From Parabacteroides sp. PFB2-10 (GTDB lineage Bacteria > Bacteroidota > Bacteroidia > Bacteroidales > Tannerellaceae): a stretch of 64,000 nt of DNA. Below the pieces are notes generated by a model. It made no database searches. It had not been told where the DNA came from and saw nothing but the letters and a program-made list of their open reading frames with translations. The stretch is taken from contig NZ_JARXWI010000003.1 of NCBI RefSeq assembly GCF_029893085.1, forward strand, positions 1 through 64,000. The letters run 5' to 3'. The position numbers were made by a program, and so were the translations under genes. How positions within the stretch are numbered: the first letter of the stretch is position 1; every line of letters starts with the position of its first letter. Below, piece after piece: positions 6,699-14,841 of this stretch.

Positions 6699-9146
6699 TC
6701 AGAATAAAATTTCGATAAAGAGCATAGGAGTGAAGGGAGTTGCTTTGGTATAGATGTTTGTGACCTCTTTCCGGTCGGAAAAGAGATAATTGTATTTCAT
6801 GTTTTCATTATTCAATACATTCAATATGGAGGCACCCGCCTGCAACCGGAAGGAACGAAATTGATGATTGTATCTAAGCCCGACGTCGAGCCTGTGATAA
6901 TCGGTATCTGACTCCTGAATCGTATTGTTCCCCTGCCTGATGCCTTGTCCGCCTTTAAGGGCAGGAGAGAAGCCGGTGCCCCAAACATAATTGGCCGATA
7001 GCGTGAATTTTCTGATAGCGAATATGCCTCCCAGTTTGACTTCATGGCCGGTTTCCTTTTTTTGATCCGATATATGACACAGGGAGTAAGAGCCAAACAG
7101 CGATACCCGATCGAATTCTTTTTTCAAAAACAGATCCATGCCTGCGATGTCCACATTAGTTTTATAGGGTTCGTTCGATAAACGCATGATGTTTTTATTC
7201 TTTTTGTAATAGCCTTCGAGATTTACTAAGAATCCATTTTGGCTAAAGGCTAAGCCGGCGAGCGTATGCATGGAAGACATGATACTGTCCGGGTGTATCT
7301 TCCATACAATATCGGTATACTTGTCGGTTTGTATCGGAGTGCGGGAAATATATTGGCGATACAACCCCCAGGAGGCTGTGGCCGTTATTGCTTCAGAAAA
7401 AGCGTATCTACCGGAAAAGCGGGGTTGGATATAAAATGTATTATTTGCCAGGTCGGCTCGTACACTTCCGTTCAGGGAGAATTTCCCCCAGGCAAAGTTG
7501 TCTGACAGATATAGAGTCGGCACCGTTAAATTGTTTTTATTCTCGTCCACCAGATCCTTATAGAAAAGAATTTCCCCGCCCAGTTTTATCTTCTGATGTG
7601 TCCCCCAATGAAAGGAATGATTCAGGTCTATCCGCATTTCTTCGATGCGGTTTTTTGTCGAAATAGTTATTTCCGGTTCGGATTGGTTTCCCTGACGTTT
7701 GGTGACATGGTCGTTTTGCGTATCCAACCGGGAATAGCTTGCCGTGAAGCGAGAGGAGGAGGCATTTCGCCATACTTTGTTATACATCGCACTTCCGGCA
7801 TATTGATGACTGTTTTGCGAAGCATTTAGATCATAGGCGTCCTCTTTTGCAACCGAATAGTCAAAGTCATCATTTGAGGTGTAAAGCGATATCTGGTAAC
7901 TATCGTTGCCGGAAGTGCTGCCTGCGTATTTTATGTTAATGTCATGGAATTGATAATCCGGAGATAGATAAATATCACTTATAGTTTGTTGAGGTTTGTT
8001 ATTACCCTGTCCATTCCCGTTTCCATTTCCATCCCCTTTTCCTTTGCCATTACCTTCCTCATTACTGTTTTTGCCATATGGATTTAATTCTTCCACATCA
8101 TACAGGTTATAGAACGTTTGTCGGTAAGATGCCATTAAGACAGAGCGTTTAGACACAGGGACAGAGGCAAATACATTCGCCGTGAGATTACTTACGGTCG
8201 CTTTGACAGTCGGTTTATTCCGATTGCCATCGATCCCTATGATGTCGGCGATTCCGCCGATTCGGTTTCCGGACGAAGCGTCATATCCTCCTTTCAACAA
8301 GCGGATCTCTTTCACCATGTATGGATTGATAAAGCTGATGTGGTCGCTAAAACTCTTTAAGCCGAAAAGAGTGAAACCGTCGAATGTTATTTTGCTTTCG
8401 CCGTTATTGCTTCCCCACACAATCAAATCGTCGGACGGCTCCCCCGATGCTCTTACGCCCGGCATCATGCGCAAAAGGTTGAACACGGAGTTGTCGCCGC
8501 TTCCCGGCATTTGTCCGGCAACCGCATAGTTCAGTCGCATCTCTCCCGATGTTTTGCCCGATTGCATCATCATGGCAGTTGAAGAGGGCGACACGGTTAT
8601 CTCCGGTATCATCATCAGGCGGGGAGTGGTATGCAGTGCGTGATGTCCCGTCGAAAGGATGGTATCTATACTGTTATATCCCAGATAGTAGGTTCGTATC
8701 CTGGTAGAACTATCATGGCTTTTTAAGGAGAAAAAGCCCTTCTCATCTGTGATGATTGTCCCGTTACCGGTTTGGATATGGGCATACGCCAGTTTTTCGC
8801 CATTTGTATCATCAGCTATGACGCCCGAAAGAATATATTCTTTGGGAGGAGGAGAGGGTTGTTTCTGTGTTTCTTCCGGATAAATAACATATACATTCCC
8901 TGTTTTCTTGTACACCAAAGGTTTATCTTTCAATAGATAAATCATGGCGTCGTCCATGGTTTCGAACACTTTCGTTTCTGTAATCCGGTATATCGAAACA
9001 GCTTTACTGTCGAACGAAATCTCTACACCCAGGTTCTGAAGAACCTTATCTAAAGACTCATCCGCGGCATTGATTTTTATCTCCTGCGCATACATCACAG
9101 GATACACACACAACAATACAAAAACAATATACAAAGATCTATTCAA
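6699..9146 (-). CDS. TonB-dependent outer-membrane receptor with STN signalling domain
   Basis: This 815-residue receptor has a signal peptide, an STN/secretin-like domain (about 20-95) that talks to an anti-sigma factor, a carboxypeptidase-like beta-sandwich (about 105-185), a plug (about 200-310) and a C-terminal beta-barrel ending in phenylalanine. One predicted extracellular loop (about residues 355-385) is a low-complexity run of Gly, Asn and Lys. The gene starts one base after the FecR gene, so it belongs to a classic cell-surface-signalling cassette in which ligand uptake releases the ECF sigma factor. No SusD partner follows, which argues against a glycan substrate and leaves a metal, metal chelate or peptide as candidates. 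The ligand is unknown. Confidence 0.9.
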   Translation of the reverse strand: MNRSLYIVFVLLCVYPVMYAQEIKINAADESLDKVLQNLGVEISFDSKAVSIYRITETKVFETMDDAMIYLLKDKPLVYKKTGNVYVIYPEETQKQPSPPPKEYILSGVIADDTNGEKLAYAHIQTGNGTIITDEKGFFSLKSHDSSTRIRTYYLGYNSIDTILSTGHHALHTTPRLMMIPEITVSPSSTAMMMQSGKTSGEMRLNYAVAGQMPGSGDNSVFNLLRMMPGVRASGEPSDDLIVWGSNNGESKITFDGFTLFGLKSFSDHISFINPYMVKEIRLLKGGYDASSGNRIGGIADIIGIDGNRNKPTVKATVSNLTANVFASVPVSKRSVLMASYRQTFYNLYDVEELNPYGKNSNEEGNGKGKGDGNGNGNGQGNNKPQQTISDIYLSPDYQFHDINIKYAGSTSGNDSYQISLYTSNDDFDYSVAKEDAYDLNASQNSHQYAGSAMYNKVWRNASSSRFTASYSRLDTQNDHVTKRQGNQSEPEITISTKNRIEEMRIDLNHSFHWGTHQKIKLGGEILFYKDLVDENKNNLTVPTLYLSDNFAWGKFSLNGSVRADLANNTFYIQPRFSGRYAFSEAITATASWGLYRQYISRTPIQTDKYTDIVWKIHPDSIMSSMHTLAGLAFSQNGFLVNLEGYYKKNKNIMRLSNEPYKTNVDIAGMDLFLKKEFDRVSLFGSYSLCHISDQKKETGHEVKLGGIFAIRKFTLSANYVWGTGFSPALKGGQGIRQGNNTIQESDTDYHRLDVGLRYNHQFRSFRLQAGASILNVLNNENMKYNYLFSDRKEVTNIYTKATPFTPMLFIEILF

Positions 9147-9147
9147 G

Positions 9148-9930
9148 TCATTTTCTTATTTTAAGTTCTATGCCAAAAGGTTCTTGTATGATTTGTAAAG
9201 CCTCTTCCGGATGATCCGGTTTTGTGAAGTTTCCGCTATAAATATAATCCATATTTTCCGGAACGATGATTTTTATATCGTACTGCCGTTCGATTTCCTG
9301 AACAACGTGTATCAAGGGCTCTTCGCGGAAGATAAACCGATTGTTTGTCCAGCCTATCTTTTGCATGATTTCTTCATTATTGACCGCCTGCAACACACCT
9401 TCTTTAAAAACTGTTTGCATGCCCTCAGTCAACACCACCGATTGATTGTCAGAATCAACTTTTACTTTTCCCGACAGGCAAGCCACCTCGTATCGTGCCG
9501 AACGGGTAAAGACATTGAAGCTGGTGCCTAACACTGTCACGATTCCGTGCGAAGCATATACCTTGAATTCTTTTCCTTTTTCCACCTGAAAATAGGCTTC
9601 TCCATCTAAACGCACCTCTCTCGATAGGCGCCACCAAAGAGGTTTGTAGGTCAGTTTGCTTTCGGCATTTATGGTCGCTTGCGAACCATCGGGAAACGTC
9701 AGGGCAAAATGTTCCCCTTTCGGCACCGTTACCTCTTTCGAATAAAGGAAAGCAACCGAAGGGAGTAGGATCAAAAGAATGGCTGCAATGCTTGCATAGC
9801 GAAACAGCGAGCGTTTATAGAAAGGAACTCTATTATCCTTTTCGTCTTCCAATCCCGCAAATTTCTCCGCCCAAATCTCTTCTTTCGACCGGCTCCAGGT
9901 AGGTTGTATTTTTATCTCTTCTATATTCAT
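9148..9930 (-). CDS. FecR-family anti-sigma factor
   Basis: This 260-residue single-pass inner-membrane protein has a short cytoplasmic N-terminus that should bind the ECF sigma factor, a membrane segment at about residues 44-65 (YASIAAILLILLPSVAFLY), a FecR domain (about 70-170, with LGTSFNVFTR) and a C-terminal DUF4974 domain (about 190-258, FIFREEPLIHVVQEIERQY). Its periplasmic part is expected to contact the STN domain of the TonB receptor encoded next. It lies two bases after the sigma-factor gene. Family knowledge supports the sigma/anti-sigma/receptor relay; the signal is not known. Confidence 0.92.
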   Translation of the reverse strand: MNIEEIKIQPTWSRSKEEIWAEKFAGLEDEKDNRVPFYKRSLFRYASIAAILLILLPSVAFLYSKEVTVPKGEHFALTFPDGSQATINAESKLTYKPLWWRLSREVRLDGEAYFQVEKGKEFKVYASHGIVTVLGTSFNVFTRSARYEVACLSGKVKVDSDNQSVVLTEGMQTVFKEGVLQAVNNEEIMQKIGWTNNRFIFREEPLIHVVQEIERQYDIKIIVPENMDYIYSGNFTKPDHPEEALQIIQEPFGIELKIRK

Positions 9931-9932
9931 AA

Positions 9933-10460
9933 TTATAAAAGTTTCGTTTTTAAAAATTGCAAGGCACCTGTGATTCGCTTTTCCACAGCCTTTACGCTAA
10001 TGCCTAACCTGTCGGATATTTCGTGGTATTTCAACTCCTCATTCCGGCTCATTAGAAAGGCTTCGCGTTGCAATTCGCCCATTTCACTTAAGGCAGATGA
10101 ATACACCGCTTTCAATTCCTCAAACTGCAACATCTCCTGAGGCGACAAAGGCTCAATACCTGTTCCAACCATATCTTTGGCATAGTCGAGCCGGATAGCG
10201 CTTTTCCTATAATCGCTTATCACCATATCATTGGCAATCTTATAGAGAAGAGCCTTGATGTTCTTCGTGTCAAACACATCTCTCTTCTCCCAGACACGCA
10301 TAAATACATCCTGTGCGATGTCGGATGCGACATCTTCATCGGCACACCTGTAATAGATATAAGTACGAACAGGGTCGAAATACTGATCAAAGATCTCTTT
10401 AAACTCTGGCTTTGTCAACGTATTCTTTAATTGCAATTTATATATATACCGAATAAACAA
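9933..10460 (-). CDS. ECF-type RNA polymerase sigma-70 factor
   Basis: This is a 175-residue ECF sigma factor with region 2 at about 20-85 (FDQYFDPVRTYIYYRCADED, DIAQDVFMRVWEKR) and region 4 at about 120-172, which has the helix-turn-helix YHEISDRLGISVKAVEKRI. These are typical of the FecI-like sigma factors of Bacteroidetes. It is followed within two bases by its FecR anti-sigma gene. The DUF302 gene ends 26 bases upstream, so all may be on one transcript. The true start could be a few codons downstream of the first ATG. The likely targets are this operon and possibly unlinked genes. Confidence 0.9.
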   Translation of the reverse strand: MFIRYIYKLQLKNTLTKPEFKEIFDQYFDPVRTYIYYRCADEDVASDIAQDVFMRVWEKRDVFDTKNIKALLYKIANDMVISDYRKSAIRLDYAKDMVGTGIEPLSPQEMLQFEELKAVYSSALSEMGELQREAFLMSRNEELKYHEISDRLGISVKAVEKRITGALQFLKTKLL

Positions 10461-10486
10461 AAAGATTCCCTACTACGGAAGGAGAA

Positions 10487-10906
10487 TTAGTCAGCAATAA
10501 AATAGGCCAAGACCTCCTCTATATCGGAAAAAGCTTTGGCCATCACCTCTTCCACCTTCCCCCCTACCATGGAGGCCATCGCTTCAGAATTCATTCGTGC
10601 GATATATGTTTTCCCGTCATTCTTTTCATAAACCGACAAGCGACAAGGCATCATCGGAGAATAAATGCGCAACATATCGGTGTCAAGCAACTGGCCGGAA
10701 TAAACAGGATTACAGAGTTCGAAAATCTGAATAGGCAGAATCTCTTTTCCGCTTTTCTTCAATGTGGCTTGCAAATCGTGTATGGCGGAAATCTTCCAAT
10801 TTATGTCTAAAATATGCTCTGAAAGCAATCTCACTGTTTCTTCATATGAAAATTTACTTTCGTTTTCAAGAAACATCTGGTTGTTGGATAATAGGTTCTC
10901 TTTCAT
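10487..10906 (-). CDS. DUF302 domain protein
   Basis: This 139-residue protein without a signal peptide matches the DUF302 family. Typical signatures are visible: the ELCNP stretch, MMPCRLSVYEKNDGKTYIA and MNSEAMASMVGG. I chose the ATG at 10904-10906 because a longer frame would begin with GTG inside the -7 box at 10936-10943. It lies 26 bases upstream of the ECF sigma gene and is probably the first gene of that operon. DUF302 proteins have no settled biochemical function. Here it is the only apparently cytosolic accessory protein in a surface-signalling operon whose other accessory products are exported. Confidence 0.8.
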   Translation of the reverse strand: MKENLLSNNQMFLENESKFSYEETVRLLSEHILDINWKISAIHDLQATLKKSGKEILPIQIFELCNPVYSGQLLDTDMLRIYSPMMPCRLSVYEKNDGKTYIARMNSEAMASMVGGKVEEVMAKAFSDIEEVLAYFIAD

Positions 10907-10935
10907 AGTTTTATAATTTAAAAATCCATTATTCA

Positions 10936-10943
10936 CAAAGGTA
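10936..10943 (-). promoter_or_regulatory. -7 box of the DUF302/ECF/FecR/TonB operon
   Basis: TACCTTTG on the minus strand, about 30 bases upstream of the DUF302 ATG, matches TAnnTTTG. No good -33 TTG is seen at the expected spacing. Confidence 0.55.
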
Positions 10944-11017
10944 TGACATTATCTGGTTTAATGACACTTTAGATTCCCCTTTTTGAGGGGGAGCAAAAGC
11001 CGCTTTTCCAAAAACAC

Positions 11018-11168
11018 AAGTGTAAGCAAACACCCCCGATTTTAACTAAAACTCGGCCTATTTCGTGACACTTCAATTGTTAACAAATACTAACTCCCGG
11101 GAGTTTGTTTGCAAACCCCTGCCTTTTTGCGCGCAAACTCCTGCCGAAATATCATTTTGTCATTTTGG
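11018..11168 (+). repeat. Dispersed structured repeat, copy 2 (subtype A)
   Basis: It has the hairpin AAGTGTAAGC...GTGACACTT, then TTGTTAACAAAT, the core CTCCCGGGAGTTTG and a tail identical to copy 1 over GAAATATCATTTTGTC and beyond. Its 3' part overlaps the minus-strand methyltransferase gene and contains that gene's stop codon (11152-11154) and last few codons. Confidence 0.85.
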
Positions 11169-11793
11169 GCTTTTCACAAATAATGACTGTAAATTTCATC
11201 GGAGGGCGGGAATCCCTCTGTTTTACCGGTTCATCCATTTTCCGGATATCAATCAAGCCACAGTCGCGAAATTCTCGCTTTATGGAATCTTCGTCATAAA
11301 AGAATAGTTTAGCGCCCTTTATGCGTTCAAACCTGTCTTTACTAAGCTGTTTCCCTTTTCCATACAAGGCGTCTTCTTTGGAAATGGTAGAAAAAATCAT
11401 ATACCCGCCGGGGGCTAACTGATGATAACAGTCCATGATGAGTTTCCGCCTCTCCCGCATATTCAACAAATGAATAAGGGCATAACAGAAAACAGCATCA
11501 AACAACTCATCATCGAACGGCATATCGGTGACAGAGCCGTGATACACCTTGGCCGTTTCACCAAAATGCGTTTCAGCCAGTTCGATTGCCGTTTCGGATA
11601 TCTCTATGCCGGTCACTTCAAAGCCATTGTCAAGAAACGGCTTTGCATTCCTGCCATATCCAAATCCGGGGATCAGTATCTTCTTTAATCCCTTCTCACG
11701 GAATAGATCCAGAGCCATATAGGCAGAATCAGCCGCTTCCAATCCCCACATAGCTTGCTTGTCCCTAAAACTTGATTCCCAAAATTCAATCAT
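11152..11793 (-). CDS. Class I SAM-dependent methyltransferase
   Basis: This 213-residue Rossmann-fold methyltransferase has the SAM-binding motif I ILIPGFGYGRNA (about 39-50), an acidic residue ending motif II (GIEIS) and the motif IV-like DAVFCYALIHLL. It resembles the TehB/thiopurine-type small-molecule methyltransferases, but the substrate cannot be read from the sequence. The last codons (Lys-Met-Thr-Lys-stop) lie inside dispersed repeat copy 2, so the native C-terminus may have been replaced when the repeat inserted. The gene has no obvious functional link to the signalling operon upstream or to the pectin genes that follow. Confidence 0.85.
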   Translation of the reverse strand: MIEFWESSFRDKQAMWGLEAADSAYMALDLFREKGLKKILIPGFGYGRNAKPFLDNGFEVTGIEISETAIELAETHFGETAKVYHGSVTDMPFDDELFDAVFCYALIHLLNMRERRKLIMDCYHQLAPGGYMIFSTISKEDALYGKGKQLSKDRFERIKGAKLFFYDEDSIKREFRDCGLIDIRKMDEPVKQRDSRPPMKFTVIICEKPKMTK

Positions 11794-11909
11794 ATCTTTA
11801 TTGCTACTATTTAGTTCGTAAATATCTGAAAGTTTTTTGATTTGAAGACAAAAGCCGTATAGCGTTGACCTGTATACTCTGAGCCGAAGAAACGCCTTCT
11901 GACCTTGTA

Positions 11910-13376
11910 TTAATGTAAATCGTTTGATTTGTAATGCACATTACTTATCATATTCGTATTGTCACGGAACAGAATCTTATCACCCGAACTGACATCCAGT
12001 GTCACGTTATCCAGCTTGAAGCGCTCGGTAAAAATGACTTTCCCGGCATTTACGCACGATATATCCAGGTTCGACAGTTCGAAATTTTCTAATCGGAGCG
12101 CTTCGTCCCAACCGGCAGCAGAGACAAACTCCTTTACGCCTGTAGCCTTTATGTTACAAAGGAATACATCTTTAAAGCGAGGATAACCCAACTCTTCGGG
12201 TTCTACCCGGGTAAGCATCACCTTCCAATGCGGAGGCAGCTCCTGTCCTTCGTATTCCGCCGGTAGTTCCGAATAGCTATAGCTGGGGTTCCAGTTGAGA
12301 TCGGCCGATAATACGTGGCGCGTTCCTTCGGCTTCGACATCCATCATATAGATGTGTTCGACCGTTCCCCCGCGGGTCATAGCCGATTTCAGGCGGATCA
12401 CCGACGAGGTGCCGTAGGCTTTCAGGTTATGTCCCAGGATATGGCGGATGCCTCCCGAGGTCTCACTGCCGCAAGTAATCAGACCCGCTCCCTTGCGGGC
12501 GATACAATTGCGCACCACCACATATTCGGTCGGACGGTTCACCCGCAATCCATCGGCGTCTCTCCCGGCTTTCAGGCAGATATTATCATCGTTACAATCG
12601 ACATCGCAGTTCTCGATCAGGATATAAGAGGAGGAGTCGATATCGATCCCGTCCGTGCTCGGTCCATGTCCGCCAATATTATTATTGATTGCCAGGCCGT
12701 CTATTGTGCAATGATTGGAGAATAAGACCTGCACGCCCCAGAATCCGGTACGCATCAGGGTAAAGTCGCGCAAGGTGACATCCTTGCTGTTCGAGATGAG
12801 GATGCCCCGTACACGCTTGCAGTCATAGTCGACAATCCAGCGCAATTTGCGTTGTTCATACTCCTTGCGCATGGTCCAATACTTATCCCAGAACACCTCT
12901 CCACGGCAGTCGATCGATCCGCTTCCGGAGATTGCCGCGTTTTCCGCGTCCAGGATATTCAGTACCGCCGACGGCCATACCATCTCTATGCCGGCAATAC
13001 GTGTCATAGATTCCGGGTAATGATCGATATTGGTACTGGCCAAGAGGGTGACCCCCTCTCCTATCTGCAGGTTGACACCGCTACGGACAAAAAGCGCGCC
13101 GGTCAGGTAGGCGCCTGGCTCGAAGGCAACCGTTCCCCCACCCTTTTGGTGGCAGGCGTCGATGGCGGCCTGAATAGCGGCGGTACTCAATATCGTACTG
13201 TCGTTCACCGCGCCGTAATCGTTGGCTTTAAACAGTTCATCGCCCGGATAGGCGTGAGCACCAACCTGATCAACCCAGGGCAAACTGGTATAATCACATT
13301 TCTTTTCAGAAGAACATCCACTGAATATAACGGCAGAGAGAAAGGATAACACAACTGCCTTACATACATGTTTCAT
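11910..13376 (-). CDS. GH28 polygalacturonase-family lipoprotein
   Basis: This 488-residue lipoprotein (signal ending SGC, Cys 21) has a right-handed parallel beta-helix of glycoside hydrolase family 28. The N-terminal FKANDYGAVNDSTILSTAAI is typical of the family. Catalytic-site motifs are visible as STDGIDIDSS and DDNICLKAG (about residues 242-272), followed by CGSETSGG. GH28 enzymes cleave galacturonosyl linkages by inversion. Bacteroidetes members include rhamnogalacturonan-specific forms. It lies 32 bases after the CE12 esterase gene and should be co-transcribed with it under the HTCS encoded upstream. Rhamnogalacturonan rather than homogalacturonan is the likely substrate, because of the CE12 partner. 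Confidence 0.92.
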   Translation of the reverse strand: MKHVCKAVVLSFLSAVIFSGCSSEKKCDYTSLPWVDQVGAHAYPGDELFKANDYGAVNDSTILSTAAIQAAIDACHQKGGGTVAFEPGAYLTGALFVRSGVNLQIGEGVTLLASTNIDHYPESMTRIAGIEMVWPSAVLNILDAENAAISGSGSIDCRGEVFWDKYWTMRKEYEQRKLRWIVDYDCKRVRGILISNSKDVTLRDFTLMRTGFWGVQVLFSNHCTIDGLAINNNIGGHGPSTDGIDIDSSSYILIENCDVDCNDDNICLKAGRDADGLRVNRPTEYVVVRNCIARKGAGLITCGSETSGGIRHILGHNLKAYGTSSVIRLKSAMTRGGTVEHIYMMDVEAEGTRHVLSADLNWNPSYSYSELPAEYEGQELPPHWKVMLTRVEPEELGYPRFKDVFLCNIKATGVKEFVSAAGWDEALRLENFELSNLDISCVNAGKVIFTERFKLDNVTLDVSSGDKILFRDNTNMISNVHYKSNDLH

Positions 13377-13408
13377 ATAACTTTTATTTTTATCATTTAG
13401 TTTTCCAA

Positions 13409-14683
13409 TCAGTTCCCGTCGGGCTTCTGCACATCAATGAAAGGACTCAGATCCCACTGGAACAGTTCCACGGCATCCGGATGTGCCGGATCGAAAGGGG
13501 TATAATCAGCTGCAATATACTCTACCAACGGCAGACGAAGCGCTTTTATGCCTTCCACCACGCATTTGGCCACCTGGTAAGCCCCGTATGGATTAAAATG
13601 GGTGTTATCAGCCAAGGCCTTGGTCTGCCCCGGATAGGTATTAGCGGGGTAATGCACGAGCGCTTTTTTAGATTCTTCCACGCCCAGTGCTTCATAGAGG
13701 GTGCGGGTCATGGCATGCAGATCGACCAACGGAATGTTTTCTTTGATAGCCAGCCATTTCATAGCCTCGGGATAATTCTCGTGAGTATCCACGATTTTTC
13801 CCTCCTCATTAAAGTTTCTTCGCTGGGTGGGCGTGACTAATACCGGATGAGCCCCCTTCAACTTCGCTTCGTCAATAAAGGTTTTCAGGCTGGTCATATA
13901 GGAATAATAGGCTCCTTTGCCGGGACCTTTCTGCTTCTGATCGTTATGACCGAATTCAATAAAGATATAGTCGCCCGCTTTCATCTGCGTAAGCGCCTTT
14001 TTTAGTCTGCCTGCCCCTATAAAGGTATTGGCGGACTCGCCCGACTCGGCATAGTTAGCAAAGGCCACCCGATCGTTGAAAAAGGCGGGGATCATCTGCC
14101 CCCAACTGGCCCAAGGCTCCTCGTCCTGATCGACTACCGTCGAGTTTCCGCATAGGAAAACGGTGATCGCCTCATCGATCTTCTCGATACGGAGCGAAGC
14201 CAATTGCGGAGCACTTCCATTAAACTCCAACGTCAATTTATCATCCCAGTTCAGTTTGTATTCTTCCCGGGCTTTGATTCGCACAGATTCATTATCAGTG
14301 ATCTGTTTGTTTCGTTTGTTTACAATAAAGGTATATTCTGTGATCTCCCCTTTTTTTGTTTGCTGTCGATTGATAAACAGACGACGCGACTCGGCACGTA
14401 CCGTCGTGACTCCCGCCCTCTTTTTAGATCCCAGGGCAACAGTCACTTTATAATTACCATCCGGCACGTCGACGGAGAAGAAAAACGGCGCCAGGTTCTT
14501 TCCGTCGGGAGCCGGCCGAAAATCATATCCGTAGCCCGCTTCGGCGGAATAAAGGGATTCTTTTGTTACTTTAATGACACCTTCCCGGGCTTTTCCGTCG
14601 GTGAAGTCAAACTGATAACTTATTTGTTGTGCGTGACAGGCGACAGAGATCACTGCCGCCATGGTAAACAGGACTTTCTTCAT
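13409..14683 (-). CDS. CE12 rhamnogalacturonan acetylesterase
   Basis: This 424-residue secreted protein begins with a signal peptide (MKKVLFTMAAVISVACHA). Residues about 20-150 form a beta-sandwich often found before this esterase, and residues about 165-400 are an SGNH hydrolase of carbohydrate esterase family 12. The four blocks are clear: GNSTV with the nucleophile Ser, the Gly of GES, GHNDQK and DNTHFNPYGA. Such enzymes remove acetyl groups from rhamnogalacturonan galacturonic acid so that hydrolases can act. It is the first gene of the CE12-GH28 unit and has candidate regulator motifs upstream at 14743-14805. Confidence 0.92.
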   Translation of the reverse strand: MKKVLFTMAAVISVACHAQQISYQFDFTDGKAREGVIKVTKESLYSAEAGYGYDFRPAPDGKNLAPFFFSVDVPDGNYKVTVALGSKKRAGVTTVRAESRRLFINRQQTKKGEITEYTFIVNKRNKQITDNESVRIKAREEYKLNWDDKLTLEFNGSAPQLASLRIEKIDEAITVFLCGNSTVVDQDEEPWASWGQMIPAFFNDRVAFANYAESGESANTFIGAGRLKKALTQMKAGDYIFIEFGHNDQKQKGPGKGAYYSYMTSLKTFIDEAKLKGAHPVLVTPTQRRNFNEEGKIVDTHENYPEAMKWLAIKENIPLVDLHAMTRTLYEALGVEESKKALVHYPANTYPGQTKALADNTHFNPYGAYQVAKCVVEGIKALRLPLVEYIAADYTPFDPAHPDAVELFQWDLSPFIDVQKPDGN

Positions 14684-14702
14684 GATAAATAAAATTGGTG
14701 TG

Positions 14703-14710
14703 CTAATGTA
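14703..14710 (-). promoter_or_regulatory. Probable -7 box of the CE12-GH28 unit
   Basis: TACATTAG on the minus strand differs from TAnnTTTG at one position and sits 20 bases before the ATG. It has no -33 box, which is common at activator-dependent promoters. Confidence 0.35.
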
Positions 14711-14742
14711 GCGATTCCACCATGCAGCCTGAATAGAAAGCC

Positions 14743-14805
14743 GTACAAATACATAGAATATCGTGTATTCTGTCCGTTTTTTACAGGATAATGTACAATT
14801 GTACC
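14743..14805 (-). promoter_or_regulatory. Candidate HTCS operator region upstream of CE12-GH28
   Basis: The region holds GTACAAATACA (14743-14753), the inverted repeat AGAATA/TATTCT (14755-14771) and the palindromic TGTACAATTGTACC (14792-14805). The GTACAAAT core also occurs upstream of the GH106 operon (53828-53841) and the DUF4450 gene (57551-57566), so it may be a shared binding site. Confidence 0.45.
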
Positions 14806-14841
14806 CTGTCGGAATCAGGGATGAAGCATATCGAAGAGTGA

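Noticed and set aside
6699-9146. SusC-type glycan transporter
   Set aside because: The receptor has an STN domain and follows a FecR gene, and no SusD gene lies next to it, so a SusCD glycan system is not supported.
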